From: Streptomyces sp. S.PB5
GTDB taxonomy: Bacteria > Actinomycetota > Actinomycetes > Streptomycetales > Streptomycetaceae
Assembly (NCBI RefSeq): GCF_030403745.1
Contig: NZ_JAQMWP010000002.1
Location: 186,001-250,000 of the forward strand
Direction of reading: 5' to 3'
DNA: 64,000 bases
Shown here: one piece after another, positions 54,120 to 63,134 of the stretch
Position numbering within the stretch: the first letter of the stretch is position 1
How the letters are laid out: each line of letters opens with the position of its first letter
The notes under the pieces: model-generated
The model's input: only the letters and a program-made list of their open reading frames with translations
Database searches by the model: none
What the model was told of the DNA's origin: nothing
Position numbers and translations under genes: made by a program

Positions 54120-55613
54120 ATGTGCGCGACTTCTGTGCCGGCGGACTCCGCGGCCAACAGGGTTCCGAAGACCTCCTACGACCACCGGGTGCCGGCCCAG
54201 GGACGGGCGGGGACGCCCGGCGAAGGGTGCCCGGAGGTTTCGGGCGTGAGGTCCGACGGGGTGGCCGCAGAGGAGCCCCGGGACGTGTCGGCGGCGAGGT
54301 CCGCGGAGGCGTCTGCCGAAGGGTGTTCGGAGGCGTCGGGCGTGAGGGCTGCGGGGGCGGTCGGCGAGGGGCGTCCCGTGGTCTCGGCGGCAAGGTCCGC
54401 GGAGGCGTCCGTCGAGGAGCCCCCGGACGCATCGGTCGGGGCGCGCTCGGTGGCGTCGTCGCCTCGCTCGCCCGGCGTTCGCGTCGCGACCGGTCATCAC
54501 CCCGGTCGCCCGCACCTCACCGAGCTGAGGCTGTCCGCCTTCGCCCGCCACCGCCGCGCGACCATTCCGATGAGCCCCCTCACCCTTCTCGTCGGGCCCA
54601 GCGGTTCCGGCAAGACGAGTGCGGTGCGGGCGTACGAGGCGCTGGCGCGACTTGCCGGCGGGATGGAGCTGGGGGAGGTGTTTCCCGATCCGCTCGGCTG
54701 TGTGCCGGAGCGGGCGCGGCCCGATGCCCAGCAGCGCAGGGGGTTCCGGATCGGGTGCACCGCTGACGGGCCCGAGGGGCCGGTCCGGCTCGACGTGGCG
54801 GTGCAGGCCGAGCCCGAGCTGCGCATCGTGGGGGAGCGGCTGGCGGCCGGTGGGGTCGTGCTGCTGGAGACCGCGTTGCGCGATCCGTCGCGGCGGTCCG
54901 TGCAGGCCGCCTGGCACACCGCCGGCTCCTCGCCCGTGACCCGCGCCCCGCTCCCCGACGACCGGCTCGGCACCGCGCTGCTCCCCTTACGCGTGGCCGG
55001 CAAGACCGACGGGCAGCGTCGGGTGCTCGCCGCCGCCGAGCAGATGGTCGTCGCGCTGCGGTCCGTGTTCGCCTGCGATCCGCGGCCCGACCGTATGCGG
55101 GCCCCCGTCCCCACCGGCTCCGGGCGGTTGCTCGGTGGCTGCGACAACCTCGCCGACGTCCTGTGGCGCACCCGCGCGGAGTGCGCGCGCCGGCACGGGC
55201 AGTTCGTCTCGGCCGTCGGCACCGGATGCGCGGGCCCCGTCACCGACGTGTGCGCCGAACTCCTCCACGACGGCACGGTCCAGGCCGCGCTCGACCGCGG
55301 CGACGGCGTCCGTACGGCGCTCGCACGGCTCGGCGACGGCGAGCTGAGGTACCTCGCGCTCGCGCTCGTGCTGTTCACCGGGCCCGGAGTGCTGGCACTC
55401 GACCAGGCCCACGAGGTGCCCGAGGCGATGCAGACGCTCACCGTGCTCGCCGACGGGTTGGACCGCCGCCTCGACCCCCACCAGCGCGCCGAACTCCTGC
55501 GGCTCGCCGGGCGGATGTGCGACCGCGGACATATCCGGCTGCTCGCCACGGCCACCGACGCGTCCTGGGCCACCGGGACCGAGGGCCTCACGGTGGTACA
55601 CCTGGAGCCGTGA
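54120..55613 (+). CDS. ABC/SMC-like ATPase with repetitive N-terminus
   Basis: 497 residues from ATG at 54120; a start nearer the domain is possible because the first ~130 residues are low complexity. They hold two tandem copies of a 32-residue unit (SGVR...VSAARSAEAS). The ATPase part has LTLLVGPSGSGKTSAVRAYE (Walker A), a signature-like GDGELRYLALALVLF and Walker B GVLALDQAHEV, ending with TATDASW, like RecF/SMC-type AAA ATPases. The stop overlaps the MazG-like gene start (GTGA). Function unknown; possibly DNA or nucleotide related. Confidence 0.82.
   Translation: MCATSVPADSAANRVPKTSYDHRVPAQGRAGTPGEGCPEVSGVRSDGVAAEEPRDVSAARSAEASAEGCSEASGVRAAGAVGEGRPVVSAARSAEASVEEPPDASVGARSVASSPRSPGVRVATGHHPGRPHLTELRLSAFARHRRATIPMSPLTLLVGPSGSGKTSAVRAYEALARLAGGMELGEVFPDPLGCVPERARPDAQQRRGFRIGCTADGPEGPVRLDVAVQAEPELRIVGERLAAGGVVLLETALRDPSRRSVQAAWHTAGSSPVTRAPLPDDRLGTALLPLRVAGKTDGQRRVLAAAEQMVVALRSVFACDPRPDRMRAPVPTGSGRLLGGCDNLADVLWRTRAECARRHGQFVSAVGTGCAGPVTDVCAELLHDGTVQAALDRGDGVRTALARLGDGELRYLALALVLFTGPGVLALDQAHEVPEAMQTLTVLADGLDRRLDPHQRAELLRLAGRMCDRGHIRLLATATDASWATGTEGLTVVHLEP
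54232..54423 (+). repeat. Two 96-bp in-frame repeats in the ATPase N-terminus
   Basis: Units share TCGGGCGTGAGG near the start and GGTCCGCGGAGGCGTC near the end; period 96 bp (32 codons). They encode the Ala/Ser/Glu-rich units described for the ATPase. Confidence 0.65.
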
Positions 55614-55936
55614 CAGACCATCTCGATGTGGCGAAACTGCAGCGCAGGCTGGCCGAGTTCGCCGCCGCCCGCAACTGGCAGCCTTACCACACCCCCAAGA
55701 ACCTCGTCGCCGCGCTCAGCGTGGAGGCCTCCGAACTGGTCGAGATCTTCCAGTGGTTGACCCCGGAGGAGTCGGCCCGCGTCATGGCCGACGCCGACAC
55801 CGCGCACCGCGTCACGGACGAGGTCGCCGACGTCCTCGCGTATCTGCTGCAGCTGTGCGAGGTGTTGGGCATCGATCCGCTCGCCGCACTGGACGCGAAG
55901 ATCGACAGGAACGAGCGGAGATTCCCGGCGCCGTAG
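55610..55936 (+). CDS. MazG-like nucleotide pyrophosphohydrolase
   Basis: 108 residues from GTG at 55610, overlapping the ATPase stop by 4 bp. Family features: LQRRLAEFAAARNWQPYHTPKNLVAALSVEASELVEIFQWL with the metal-binding ExxE, and HRVTDEVADVLAYLLQLCEVLGID with ExxD. It is the RS21-C6/dCTPase-like branch that hydrolyses (d)NTPs to monophosphates. Coupled to the ATPase gene. Confidence 0.93.
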   Translation: MTDHLDVAKLQRRLAEFAAARNWQPYHTPKNLVAALSVEASELVEIFQWLTPEESARVMADADTAHRVTDEVADVLAYLLQLCEVLGIDPLAALDAKIDRNERRFPAP

Positions 55937-56126
55937 CGGCGGTTGGCGCGGCCGAGGCTGACGTCGACAGGGAGTAGCCCGGTCCGTTTTCACTCTCCGC
56001 AGTCAAAATTCGGCCCGAAACCGATTCGTTGTCCACAGATTTCCGCCTTCCTCTGGCTTTTCGTCCCGTGGACCCTCACTCTGGGTAGTGGAGAACGGAG
56101 TTCGGGCGGCGGACGGGGGCAGCGGC

Positions 56127-56597
56127 ATGGACGCGGTGCGGCTCATTGTGACGAGCAGACGCGCCCTCGCGGGTGGCGGTGACCCGCCTCAGGTGTTGAC
56201 GGAGGTGTGGCAGGCACAGGCCCTGGCCCAGGCGATAGGGAGCCGGCTCGCTGTCTCGGGGCCGCCCCAACTCCGGGGCGAGGCAATCGGGTTGACCGAG
56301 CTGGCGGGCAGAGGATGCGGTGTCCTGGACAGTCCGAACCTGGACACCGCCGACCTGCGTGCCGCCCAGCTCACCGAACTGGGCGACGCCCGCCAGGCCC
56401 TCGTCTGCCTCGGCGGCCTCCTCGGCGAGGTGGGCATCGCCCTGGTCGGCCTCGCCTGCGCCGCGGACGACGAGGGCATGTACTGGCAGTGCATGGAGGC
56501 GATCGACGCGGCGGACGAGTCCCGGGACCGCGTCCTGTGGATGCTCCGCAAACTGGAGGACGGGGAACAGGGATCACCGGTACGGGAGGCGGTCTGA
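56127..56597 (+). CDS. DUF6099-like protein
   Basis: 156 residues from ATG at 56127; an in-frame GTG at 56088 is less likely. MDAVRLIVTSRRALAGG and EVWQAQALAQAIGSRLAVSGPPQLRGEA resemble the actinomycete DUF6099 family, recalled from memory. Mostly helical, no membrane segment, no catalytic motif visible. The gap 55937-56126 before it holds an AT-richer stretch, likely its promoter region. Confidence 0.7.
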   Translation: MDAVRLIVTSRRALAGGGDPPQVLTEVWQAQALAQAIGSRLAVSGPPQLRGEAIGLTELAGRGCGVLDSPNLDTADLRAAQLTELGDARQALVCLGGLLGEVGIALVGLACAADDEGMYWQCMEAIDAADESRDRVLWMLRKLEDGEQGSPVREAV

Positions 56598-56654
56598 CGC
56601 CTTCTGGGACCACGGATCCTGTGGGACCGCCGGCCTTCCGGGACCGCGGCCTGG

Positions 56655-56700
56655 CACGGCCCAAGAACTGCCACGGCCCAAGAACTGCCACGGCCCAAGC
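56655..56700. repeat. 17-bp tandem repeat (2.7 copies)
   Basis: CACGGCCCAAGAACTGC at 56655-56671 and 56672-56688 with a partial third copy to 56700, in the 178-bp gap between two convergent genes. Confidence 0.8.
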
Positions 56701-56775
56701 ACCGGCGCCCAGGAGCCGGCGCCGCTCCCCAAGAGGTGGCGCGGTGGCTCGTGTTCGTCGCCCCGCGCCTCGCCC

Positions 56776-56943
56776 TTACTTCGCCTCGCTCTCCTCGCCC
56801 CCGCGCCCCGCCGACTGCAGGTCCGCGTCCAGGGCGGAGAGGTCCGCGTTGAGTGCCGCCATCAGCTCCTCCATCTGCTGCAGCAGCCCCTTCGGCTGAC
56901 CGGAGGGCCCGGCACCCTGCTGCGGCACGGATTCTTCGGACAT
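56776..56943 (-). CDS. Small coiled-coil protein
   Basis: 55 residues from ATG at 56943 with GAGGAGG 5 nt upstream; an in-frame upstream ATG lacks support. Sequence has a Gln/Gly/Pro-rich start and a short amphipathic helix GLLQQMEELMAALNADLSALDADLQ, followed by an acidic end. Not a named family known to me. The gap to the next gene (56944-57182) shows no other feature. Confidence 0.65.
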   Translation of the reverse strand: MSEESVPQQGAGPSGQPKGLLQQMEELMAALNADLSALDADLQSAGRGGEESEAK

Positions 56944-57182
56944 GACGGCCTCCTCGGCCCAGGCCTCCACGGGAGGCCGACACGGGTGACGCCCGGCGCT
57001 GACCGGCCGGCGCGGGCGCCGGTCGGTCCGGCTCCGCCCGAGCAACGATCATCGCCTTCACCGGGTCACTGGCCCGGGCAAGCCCTGTTCACGGCGTTGA
57101 CGGAATTTCACCCGACCGGGCAGGACTGGGGCCGCGGGGACGGATGCGGTTGACCGATACGTCAGCGTGCAGGATGGGGGGT

Positions 57183-58106
57183 ATGGATCTTCGCATCTTC
57201 ACCGAGCCCCAGCAGGGCGCCACCTACGACACCCTTCTCGCCGTCGCCAAGGCCACCGAGGACCTCGGCTTCGACGCCTTCTTCCGCTCCGACCACTACC
57301 TCAAGATGGGCTCTGTGGACGGCCTGCCCGGCCCCACCGACGCCTGGATCACCCTGGCCGGCCTCGCCCGCGAGACCAAGCGCATCCGCCTCGGCACCCT
57401 GATGACCGCCGGCACCTTCCGGCTGCCCGGCGTGCTCGCCATCCAGGTCGCGCAGATCGACCAGATGTCCGGCGGCCGCGTCGAACTCGGCCTCGGCGCG
57501 GGCTGGTTCGAGGAGGAGCACAAGGCGTACGGCATCCCGTTCCCGAAGGAGAAGTTCGGCCGCCTGGAGGAGCAGCTGGAGATCGTCACCGGGCTGTGGG
57601 CGACGAAGGCCGGCGACACCTTCGACTTCCACGGCACGTTCTACGACCTCACCGACTCCCCGGCGCTGCCCAAGCCCGCCCAGGAGAAGATCCCGGTCCT
57701 GGTCGGCGGCCACGGCACGACCCGCACCCCGAAGCTCGCCGCGAAGTTCGCGGACGAGTTCAACATGCCCTTCGCCGGAGTCGAGGACTCCGAGCGGCAG
57801 TTCGGCCGGGTACGCGCCGCAGCCGAGGAGGCCGGCCGCAAGGGGGACGACCTCGTCTACTCCAACGCCCTGGTGGTCTGTGTCGGCAAGGACGACCAGG
57901 AGGTCGCCCGCCGCGCCGCCGCGATCGGCCGCGAGGTCGACGAACTGAAGCTCAACGGCCTGGCGGGTTCCCCGTCCGAGGTCGTCGACAAGATCGGCCG
58001 CTACGCCGCGGTCGGCTCCAGCCGCATCTACCTCCAGGTCCTCGACCTTCACGACCTGGACCACCTGGAACTCATCTCCTCCCAGGTGCAGTCGCAGCTG
58101 TCGTAA
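57183..58106 (+). CDS. LLM-class F420-dependent oxidoreductase
   Basis: 307 residues from ATG at 57183. Luciferase-like TIM barrel: DLRIFTEPQQGATYDTLLAVAKATEDLGFDAFFRSDHYL (in part), IRLGTLMTAGTFRLPGVLAIQVAQIDQMSGGRVELGLGAGWFEEEHKAYGIPFP, HGTTRTPKLAAKFADEFNMPF. Such enzymes use coenzyme F420H2 for reductions; the substrate is unknown. The upstream ATG 13 codons earlier has no RBS. Confidence 0.93.
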   Translation: MDLRIFTEPQQGATYDTLLAVAKATEDLGFDAFFRSDHYLKMGSVDGLPGPTDAWITLAGLARETKRIRLGTLMTAGTFRLPGVLAIQVAQIDQMSGGRVELGLGAGWFEEEHKAYGIPFPKEKFGRLEEQLEIVTGLWATKAGDTFDFHGTFYDLTDSPALPKPAQEKIPVLVGGHGTTRTPKLAAKFADEFNMPFAGVEDSERQFGRVRAAAEEAGRKGDDLVYSNALVVCVGKDDQEVARRAAAIGREVDELKLNGLAGSPSEVVDKIGRYAAVGSSRIYLQVLDLHDLDHLELISSQVQSQLS

Positions 58107-58118
58107 GGCGTGAGCGGA

Positions 58119-58153
58119 CGGCATCACCGGCTCGGCCGAGCGGTGGTGCCGTC
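58119..58153. terminator. Bidirectional hairpin between convergent genes
   Basis: ACGGCATCACCG (58119-58130) pairs with CGGTGGTGCCGT (58142-58153), 11 of 12 matches, with a palindromic CTCGGCCGAG in the loop. It lies between the F420 gene and the methyltransferase. Confidence 0.8.
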
Positions 58154-58213
58154 TCTCTATGTGCCCTCTCTGTGTTCGGTGAGGCGTCTGACGAGAACCT
58201 GACGCGACAGACG

Positions 58214-59014
58214 TCACGGCTTGAGGGCCACCCCCACATACAGCGGAATCTCCTCGCCGCCCTGCGGGGCACCGAGCTCCGGATGCCACGACGCCGCGAG
58301 CACCACCCCGGGGTCGACCAGCTCCAACCCCGTGAAGAACGCCGAGAATTCGGCGCGCGAGCGCACCTGCGCGTCCGTGCCGCCCTTGCGGTACACCTCG
58401 ACCACACGCTCCCACGTCTCCGGGTCGAAGTCCCCGGTCGCATGAGAGAGCGTCAGATAGCTTCCCGGCGCGAGCGGTTCGAGCAGCTCACGCACGATCC
58501 GCGCAGGCTCGTCCTTGTCCGCCACCAGGTGCAGCAGCGCCACCAGGGACAGCCCGATCGGCTGCGAGAAGTCGAGGCTCTCCCGGGCCGCCGAGAGGAT
58601 CTTCGCCGGTTCCCGTACATCGGCCTGGATGTAGTCGGTCCGCCCTTCCGGCGTGCTGTGCAGCAGGGCCTCCGCGTGCCGGAGGACGATCGGGTCGTTG
58701 TCCGCGTACACCACGCGTGCGTCAGGGGCGATCCCCTGGACGATCTGGTGGAGGTTCGGCTCGGTCGGGATGCCGGTGCCGATGTCGAGGAACTGCCGCA
58801 CGCCCCGCTCGGCCAGCAGCCGCGAGGCCCGGTGCATGAACGCCCGGTTGGTCCGGGCCATCTGACTCACGGCGGGGAAGAAGGACGTCACCTGCTCGGC
58901 CGCCGCGACGTCGACCGGGTAGTTGTCCTTCCCGCCCAGGAAGTAGTCGTACATACGAGCCGAGTGCGGCTTGCTGGTGTCGATCCGGTCTGCGCCCAAG
59001 CCGGTGTCCGTCAT
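58214..59014 (-). CDS. SAM-dependent methyltransferase, PF04672 (DUF574) type
   Basis: 266 residues from ATG at 59014 with GGAGA upstream. Diagnostic N-terminus IDTSKPHSARMYDYFLGGKDNYPVD, then QFLDIGTGIPTEPNLHQIVQ, VVYADNDPIVLRHAEALL, YIQADVREP and GLSLVALLHLV. Actinomycetes carry many copies of this family; substrates are mostly unknown. It is divergent from hen1 (104 bp). Confidence 0.93.
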   Translation of the reverse strand: MTDTGLGADRIDTSKPHSARMYDYFLGGKDNYPVDVAAAEQVTSFFPAVSQMARTNRAFMHRASRLLAERGVRQFLDIGTGIPTEPNLHQIVQGIAPDARVVYADNDPIVLRHAEALLHSTPEGRTDYIQADVREPAKILSAARESLDFSQPIGLSLVALLHLVADKDEPARIVRELLEPLAPGSYLTLSHATGDFDPETWERVVEVYRKGGTDAQVRSRAEFSAFFTGLELVDPGVVLAASWHPELGAPQGGEEIPLYVGVALKP

Positions 59015-59118
59015 GCGATGTCTCCGCTTCCGTGCGAGCGAAAATTCCCGAGTGCTGCCGATGTCCGGTCTGTACGGTGTGCATATCAGCAGTTCAGACC
59101 CTACTTGAGGCCAAGCCC

Positions 59119-60594
59119 GTGTTCCTTTCGATCAGCACGACCGGCACCCCCGAACGTCCCGCCACCGACCTCGGCTTCCTGCTCCACAAGCATCCCGAGA
59201 AGGCGCAGGCGTTCTCCACGTCCTACGGCAAGGCGCATGTCCTCTACCCCGAGGCCGATGCCGAGCGCTGCACGGCGGCGCTGTTGCTGGAGGTCGACGC
59301 GGTGGCGCTGGTCCGGAAGGGGAAGGGCAAGGGCCGCGGCGGGGCGCCCGACGCGGCGCTCGCGCAGTACGTCAACGACCGTCCGTACGCGGCGTCCTCG
59401 CTGCTCGCCGTCGCACTGAGCTCCGTCTTCTCCAGCGCGATCCGCGGGGTGTGCAACGCCCGCCCCGAGCGCGCCGCCGAGCCGCTGCCGCTGCGCATCG
59501 AGGTGCCCGCACTGCCCGCCCGGGGCGGCCCCGACCTCGTACGGAAGCTGTTCGAGCCGCTCGGCTGGACGGCCACCGCCGAACCGGTCGCGCTGGACCC
59601 GCAGTTCCCGGAGTGGGGCGACTCGCGGTACGTCAGCCTGGTCCTGGAGTCGCAGACCCTGACCCTCGCCGAGGCCCTGCGGCACCTCTACGTCCTGCTC
59701 CCCGTCCTCGACGACGCCAAGCACTACTGGGTCGCCACCGACGAGGTCGACAAGCTGCTGCGCGCCGGTGAGGGCTGGCTGCCCGACCACCCCGAGCAGA
59801 AGCTGATCACCAGCCGCTATCTGTCGCGTCGTTGGTCGCTGACCCGCGAGGCGATGGAACGTCTCGAACTGGTCCGGCTGGCCGAGGCCGACGACAGTGA
59901 GGTCGAGGAGATCGACAACGCCGTAGCGGCGGAGACCGAGGAGGAGGAACGGCCGACACCGCTCGCCGTGCAGCGGCGGGACGCGATCATCGCCGCCCTC
60001 CACGCCTCGGGCGCCGCGCGCGTGCTCGACCTCGGCTGCGGTCAGGGCCAGTTGGTGCAGGCGTTGCTCAAGGATGTGCGGTTCACCGAGATCGTCGGCG
60101 TCGACGTGTCGATGCGCGCCCTCACCATCGCCTCCCGGCGCCTCAAGCTGGACCGCATGGGCGAGCGGCAGGCCTCCCGCGTCAAGCTCATCCAGGGCTC
60201 GCTCGCCTACACCGACAAGCGGCTCAAGGGGTACGACGCCGCCGTGCTCAGCGAGGTGATCGAACACCTCGACCTGCCCCGGCTGCCCGCCCTGGAGTAC
60301 GCCGTGTTCGGCGCCGCCCGCCCCCGGACCGTCCTGGTGACGACCCCGAACGTCGAGTACAACGTGCGCTGGGAATCCCTCCCGGCCGGCCACGTCCGGC
60401 ACGGCGACCACCGCTTCGAGTGGACGCGCGAGGAGTTCCGGGCCTGGGCCGGGGCGGTGGCCGAACGGCACGGGTACGACGTGGAGTTCGTGCCAGTCGG
60501 GCCGGACGACCCGGAGGTCGGACCGCCCACACAGATGGCCGTATTCGAGATGAAGAGCACCGCTGACACAGAGAAGGAGGCGAAGGCGGCATGA
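59119..60594 (+). CDS. hen1: RNA 3'-terminal ribose 2'-O-methyltransferase Hen1
   Basis: 491 residues from GTG at 59119 (GAGG 9 nt upstream). N-terminal bacterial Hen1 domain ~1-250 (FLSISTTGTPERPATDLGFLLHKHP) and C-terminal methyltransferase ~280-480 with VLDLGCGQGQLV, metal ligands in SEVIEHLDLPRL, and HVRHGDHRFEW. In the known system Hen1 marks the 3' end of a cleaved RNA before Pnkp heals and seals it, so the repaired RNA resists re-cleavage by ribotoxins. The stop overlaps pnkp (ATGA). Confidence 0.96.
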   Translation: MFLSISTTGTPERPATDLGFLLHKHPEKAQAFSTSYGKAHVLYPEADAERCTAALLLEVDAVALVRKGKGKGRGGAPDAALAQYVNDRPYAASSLLAVALSSVFSSAIRGVCNARPERAAEPLPLRIEVPALPARGGPDLVRKLFEPLGWTATAEPVALDPQFPEWGDSRYVSLVLESQTLTLAEALRHLYVLLPVLDDAKHYWVATDEVDKLLRAGEGWLPDHPEQKLITSRYLSRRWSLTREAMERLELVRLAEADDSEVEEIDNAVAAETEEEERPTPLAVQRRDAIIAALHASGAARVLDLGCGQGQLVQALLKDVRFTEIVGVDVSMRALTIASRRLKLDRMGERQASRVKLIQGSLAYTDKRLKGYDAAVLSEVIEHLDLPRLPALEYAVFGAARPRTVLVTTPNVEYNVRWESLPAGHVRHGDHRFEWTREEFRAWAGAVAERHGYDVEFVPVGPDDPEVGPPTQMAVFEMKSTADTEKEAKAA

Positions 60595-63134
60595 CCGAGA
60601 ACCAGACCAAGGGGCGCGTGCTGCCCGTCACCGACCTCTCCCTCGTCGTCCTCGTCGGCGCCTCCGGCTCCGGCAAGTCCACGTTCGCGCGACGGCACTT
60701 CAAGCCCACCGAGATCATCTCCTCGGACTTCTGCCGCGGCCTGGTCTCCGACGACGAGAACGACCAGAGCGCGACGAAGGACGCCTTCGACGTGCTCCAC
60801 TACATCGCCGGCAAGCGGCTCGCCGCCGGCCGCCGTACGGTCGTGGACGCGACCAGCGTGCAGTCGGACTCCCGACGCCAGCTCATCGAACTGGCGCGGC
60901 AGTACGACGTGCTGCCCATCGCCATCGTCCTCGACGTGCCCGAGGAGGTGTGCGCCGAGCGCAACGCCGGCCGCACCGACCGGGCCGACATGCCGGTCCG
61001 GGTCATCAAGCGGCACATCCGTGAACTCCGGCGTTCCATCCGGCACTTGGAGCGCGAGGGCTTCCGCAAGGTGCATGTCCTGCGCGGGGTGGAGGACGTC
61101 GAGAACGCCACGGTCCGCACCGAGAAGCGCTTCAACGACCTCACCCACCTCACCGGCCCGTTCGACATCGTCGGCGACATCCACGGCTGTGCCTCCGAAC
61201 TGGAGTCGCTGCTCGGCAAGCTGGGCTACGTCGACGGTGTGCACCCGGAGGGCCGTACCGCCGTCTTCGTCGGCGACCTCGTCGACCGAGGACCGGACAG
61301 CCCGGGCGTACTGCGCCGCGTGATGTCGATGGTGAAGTCGGGCAACGCCCTGTGCGTCCCCGGCAACCACGAGAACAAGTACGGCCGTCACCTGAAGGGC
61401 CGCAAGGTCCAGCACACCCACGGCCTGGCCGAGACCATCGAGCAGATGGAGGGCCAGTCGGACGAATTCCTCGCCGAGGTGCGGGAGTTCATCGACGGGC
61501 TCGTCAGCCACTACGTCCTCGACGGCGGCAGGCTGGTCGTCTGCCACGCAGGTCTGCCGGAGAAGTACCACGGCCGCACCTCCGGCCGGGTCCGCTCACA
61601 CGCGCTCTACGGCGAAACCACCGGGGAGACGGACGAGTTCGGGCTGCCGGTGCGCTACCCGTGGGCCGAGGACTACCGGGGGCGGGCGGCGGTTGTTTAC
61701 GGTCACACCCCGGTTCCGGAAGCAACATGGTTGAACAACACCATCTGCCTCGACACCGGTGCCGTTTTCGGCGGCAGGCTCACCGCGCTGCGCTGGCCGG
61801 AGCGGGAGCTGGTCGACGTACCGGCGGAGCAGGTCTGGTACGAGCCGGTGAAGCCGCTGAAGTCGGAGGCGCCGGGCGGTCACGACGGCCGTCCGCTGGA
61901 CCTGGCGGACGTCAGCGGCCGCCGGGTGGTGGAGACCCGGCACCAGGGCCGGGTGGCGGTCCGCGAGGAGAACGCGGCCGCGGCCCTTGAGGTGATGAGC
62001 CGTTTCGCGGTGGACCCGAGGCTGCTGCCGTACCTCCCGCCGACCATGGCACCGACGGCGACCAGCCACGTCGACGGCTACCTGGAACACCCGGCCGAGG
62101 CCTTCGCGCAGTACGCGCAGGACGGGGTCGCGCGGGTCGTGTGCGAGGAGAAGCACATGGGTTCGCGGGCGGTGGCGCTGGTGTGCCGGGACGCGGAGAC
62201 GGCTCGGAAGCGCTTCGGTGTGGACGGCCCCACGGGATCTCTCTACACCCGTACCGGACGCCCGTTCTTCGACGACGAGTCGGTGACGGAGGAGATCCTG
62301 GGCCGGCTGCGGTCGGCGGTGACCGAGGCCGGGCTGTGGTCCGAACTGGACACTGACTGGATCCTGTTGGACGCCGAGCTCATGCCGTGGTCGCTGAAGG
62401 CGTCGGGGCTGCTGCGCTCGCAGTACGCCGCCGTCGGCGCCGCGTCCGGGGCGGTGTTCCCGGGTGCGCTCGCCGCGCTGGAGGGAGCTGCCGAACGGGG
62501 CGTCGACGTCGGGGAGTTGCTGGGCCGCCAGCGCGAACGCGCCTCGAACGCGGCCGCGTTCACCGAGGCGTACCGGCGCTACTGCTGGACCACGGACGGC
62601 CTGGACGGCGTACGCCTGGCCCCGTTCCAGATCCTCGCGGTGCAGGGCCGCAGCCTGGCGTACCTGCCGCACGACGAGCAACTGGCCCTGCTGGACCGGC
62701 TGGTGGAGCACGACGGCACCGGTCTGCTCCAGACCACCCGTCGCCTGTACGTCGACACGGCCGACCCCGAGTCCGTGCAGGCGGGCGTCGACTGGTGGCT
62801 GGAGATGACGGGCCGGGGCGGCGAGGGCATGGTGGTCAAGCCGCTCGGCGCGGTCGTCCGGAGCGGGGAGGGCCGTCTGGTGCAGCCCGGTATCAAGTGC
62901 CGGGGCCGGGAGTACCTGCGGATCATCTACGGTCCGGAGTACACCCGCCCCGACAACCTCACCCGGCTGCGTCAGCGCTTCCTCAACCACAAGCGGTCGT
63001 TGGCCATCCGCGAGTACGCGCTCGGCCTGGAGGCCCTCGACCGGCTGGCCGAGGGCGAGCCGCTGTGGCGGGTGCACGAGGCGGTGTTCGGGGTGCTGGC
63101 GCTGGAGTCGGAGCCGGTGGACCCACGCCTGTGA
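60591..63134 (+). CDS. pnkp: Polynucleotide kinase-phosphatase Pnkp
   Basis: 847 residues. Kinase with P-loop GASGSGKST at 23-31 and SSDFCRGLVSDDE; binuclear metallophosphatase with VGDIHGC (~188), VGDLVDRGP, PGNHENK (~258) and YGHTPVP; ligase/adenylyltransferase from ~480 with the adenylated Lys in EEKHMGSR (~520), LDAELMPWSLKA and EGMVVKPL. All three modules look intact. Works with Hen1 in RNA end healing and repair; encoded in the same order as in characterised bacteria. Confidence 0.97.
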   Translation: MTENQTKGRVLPVTDLSLVVLVGASGSGKSTFARRHFKPTEIISSDFCRGLVSDDENDQSATKDAFDVLHYIAGKRLAAGRRTVVDATSVQSDSRRQLIELARQYDVLPIAIVLDVPEEVCAERNAGRTDRADMPVRVIKRHIRELRRSIRHLEREGFRKVHVLRGVEDVENATVRTEKRFNDLTHLTGPFDIVGDIHGCASELESLLGKLGYVDGVHPEGRTAVFVGDLVDRGPDSPGVLRRVMSMVKSGNALCVPGNHENKYGRHLKGRKVQHTHGLAETIEQMEGQSDEFLAEVREFIDGLVSHYVLDGGRLVVCHAGLPEKYHGRTSGRVRSHALYGETTGETDEFGLPVRYPWAEDYRGRAAVVYGHTPVPEATWLNNTICLDTGAVFGGRLTALRWPERELVDVPAEQVWYEPVKPLKSEAPGGHDGRPLDLADVSGRRVVETRHQGRVAVREENAAAALEVMSRFAVDPRLLPYLPPTMAPTATSHVDGYLEHPAEAFAQYAQDGVARVVCEEKHMGSRAVALVCRDAETARKRFGVDGPTGSLYTRTGRPFFDDESVTEEILGRLRSAVTEAGLWSELDTDWILLDAELMPWSLKASGLLRSQYAAVGAASGAVFPGALAALEGAAERGVDVGELLGRQRERASNAAAFTEAYRRYCWTTDGLDGVRLAPFQILAVQGRSLAYLPHDEQLALLDRLVEHDGTGLLQTTRRLYVDTADPESVQAGVDWWLEMTGRGGEGMVVKPLGAVVRSGEGRLVQPGIKCRGREYLRIIYGPEYTRPDNLTRLRQRFLNHKRSLAIREYALGLEALDRLAEGEPLWRVHEAVFGVLALESEPVDPRL

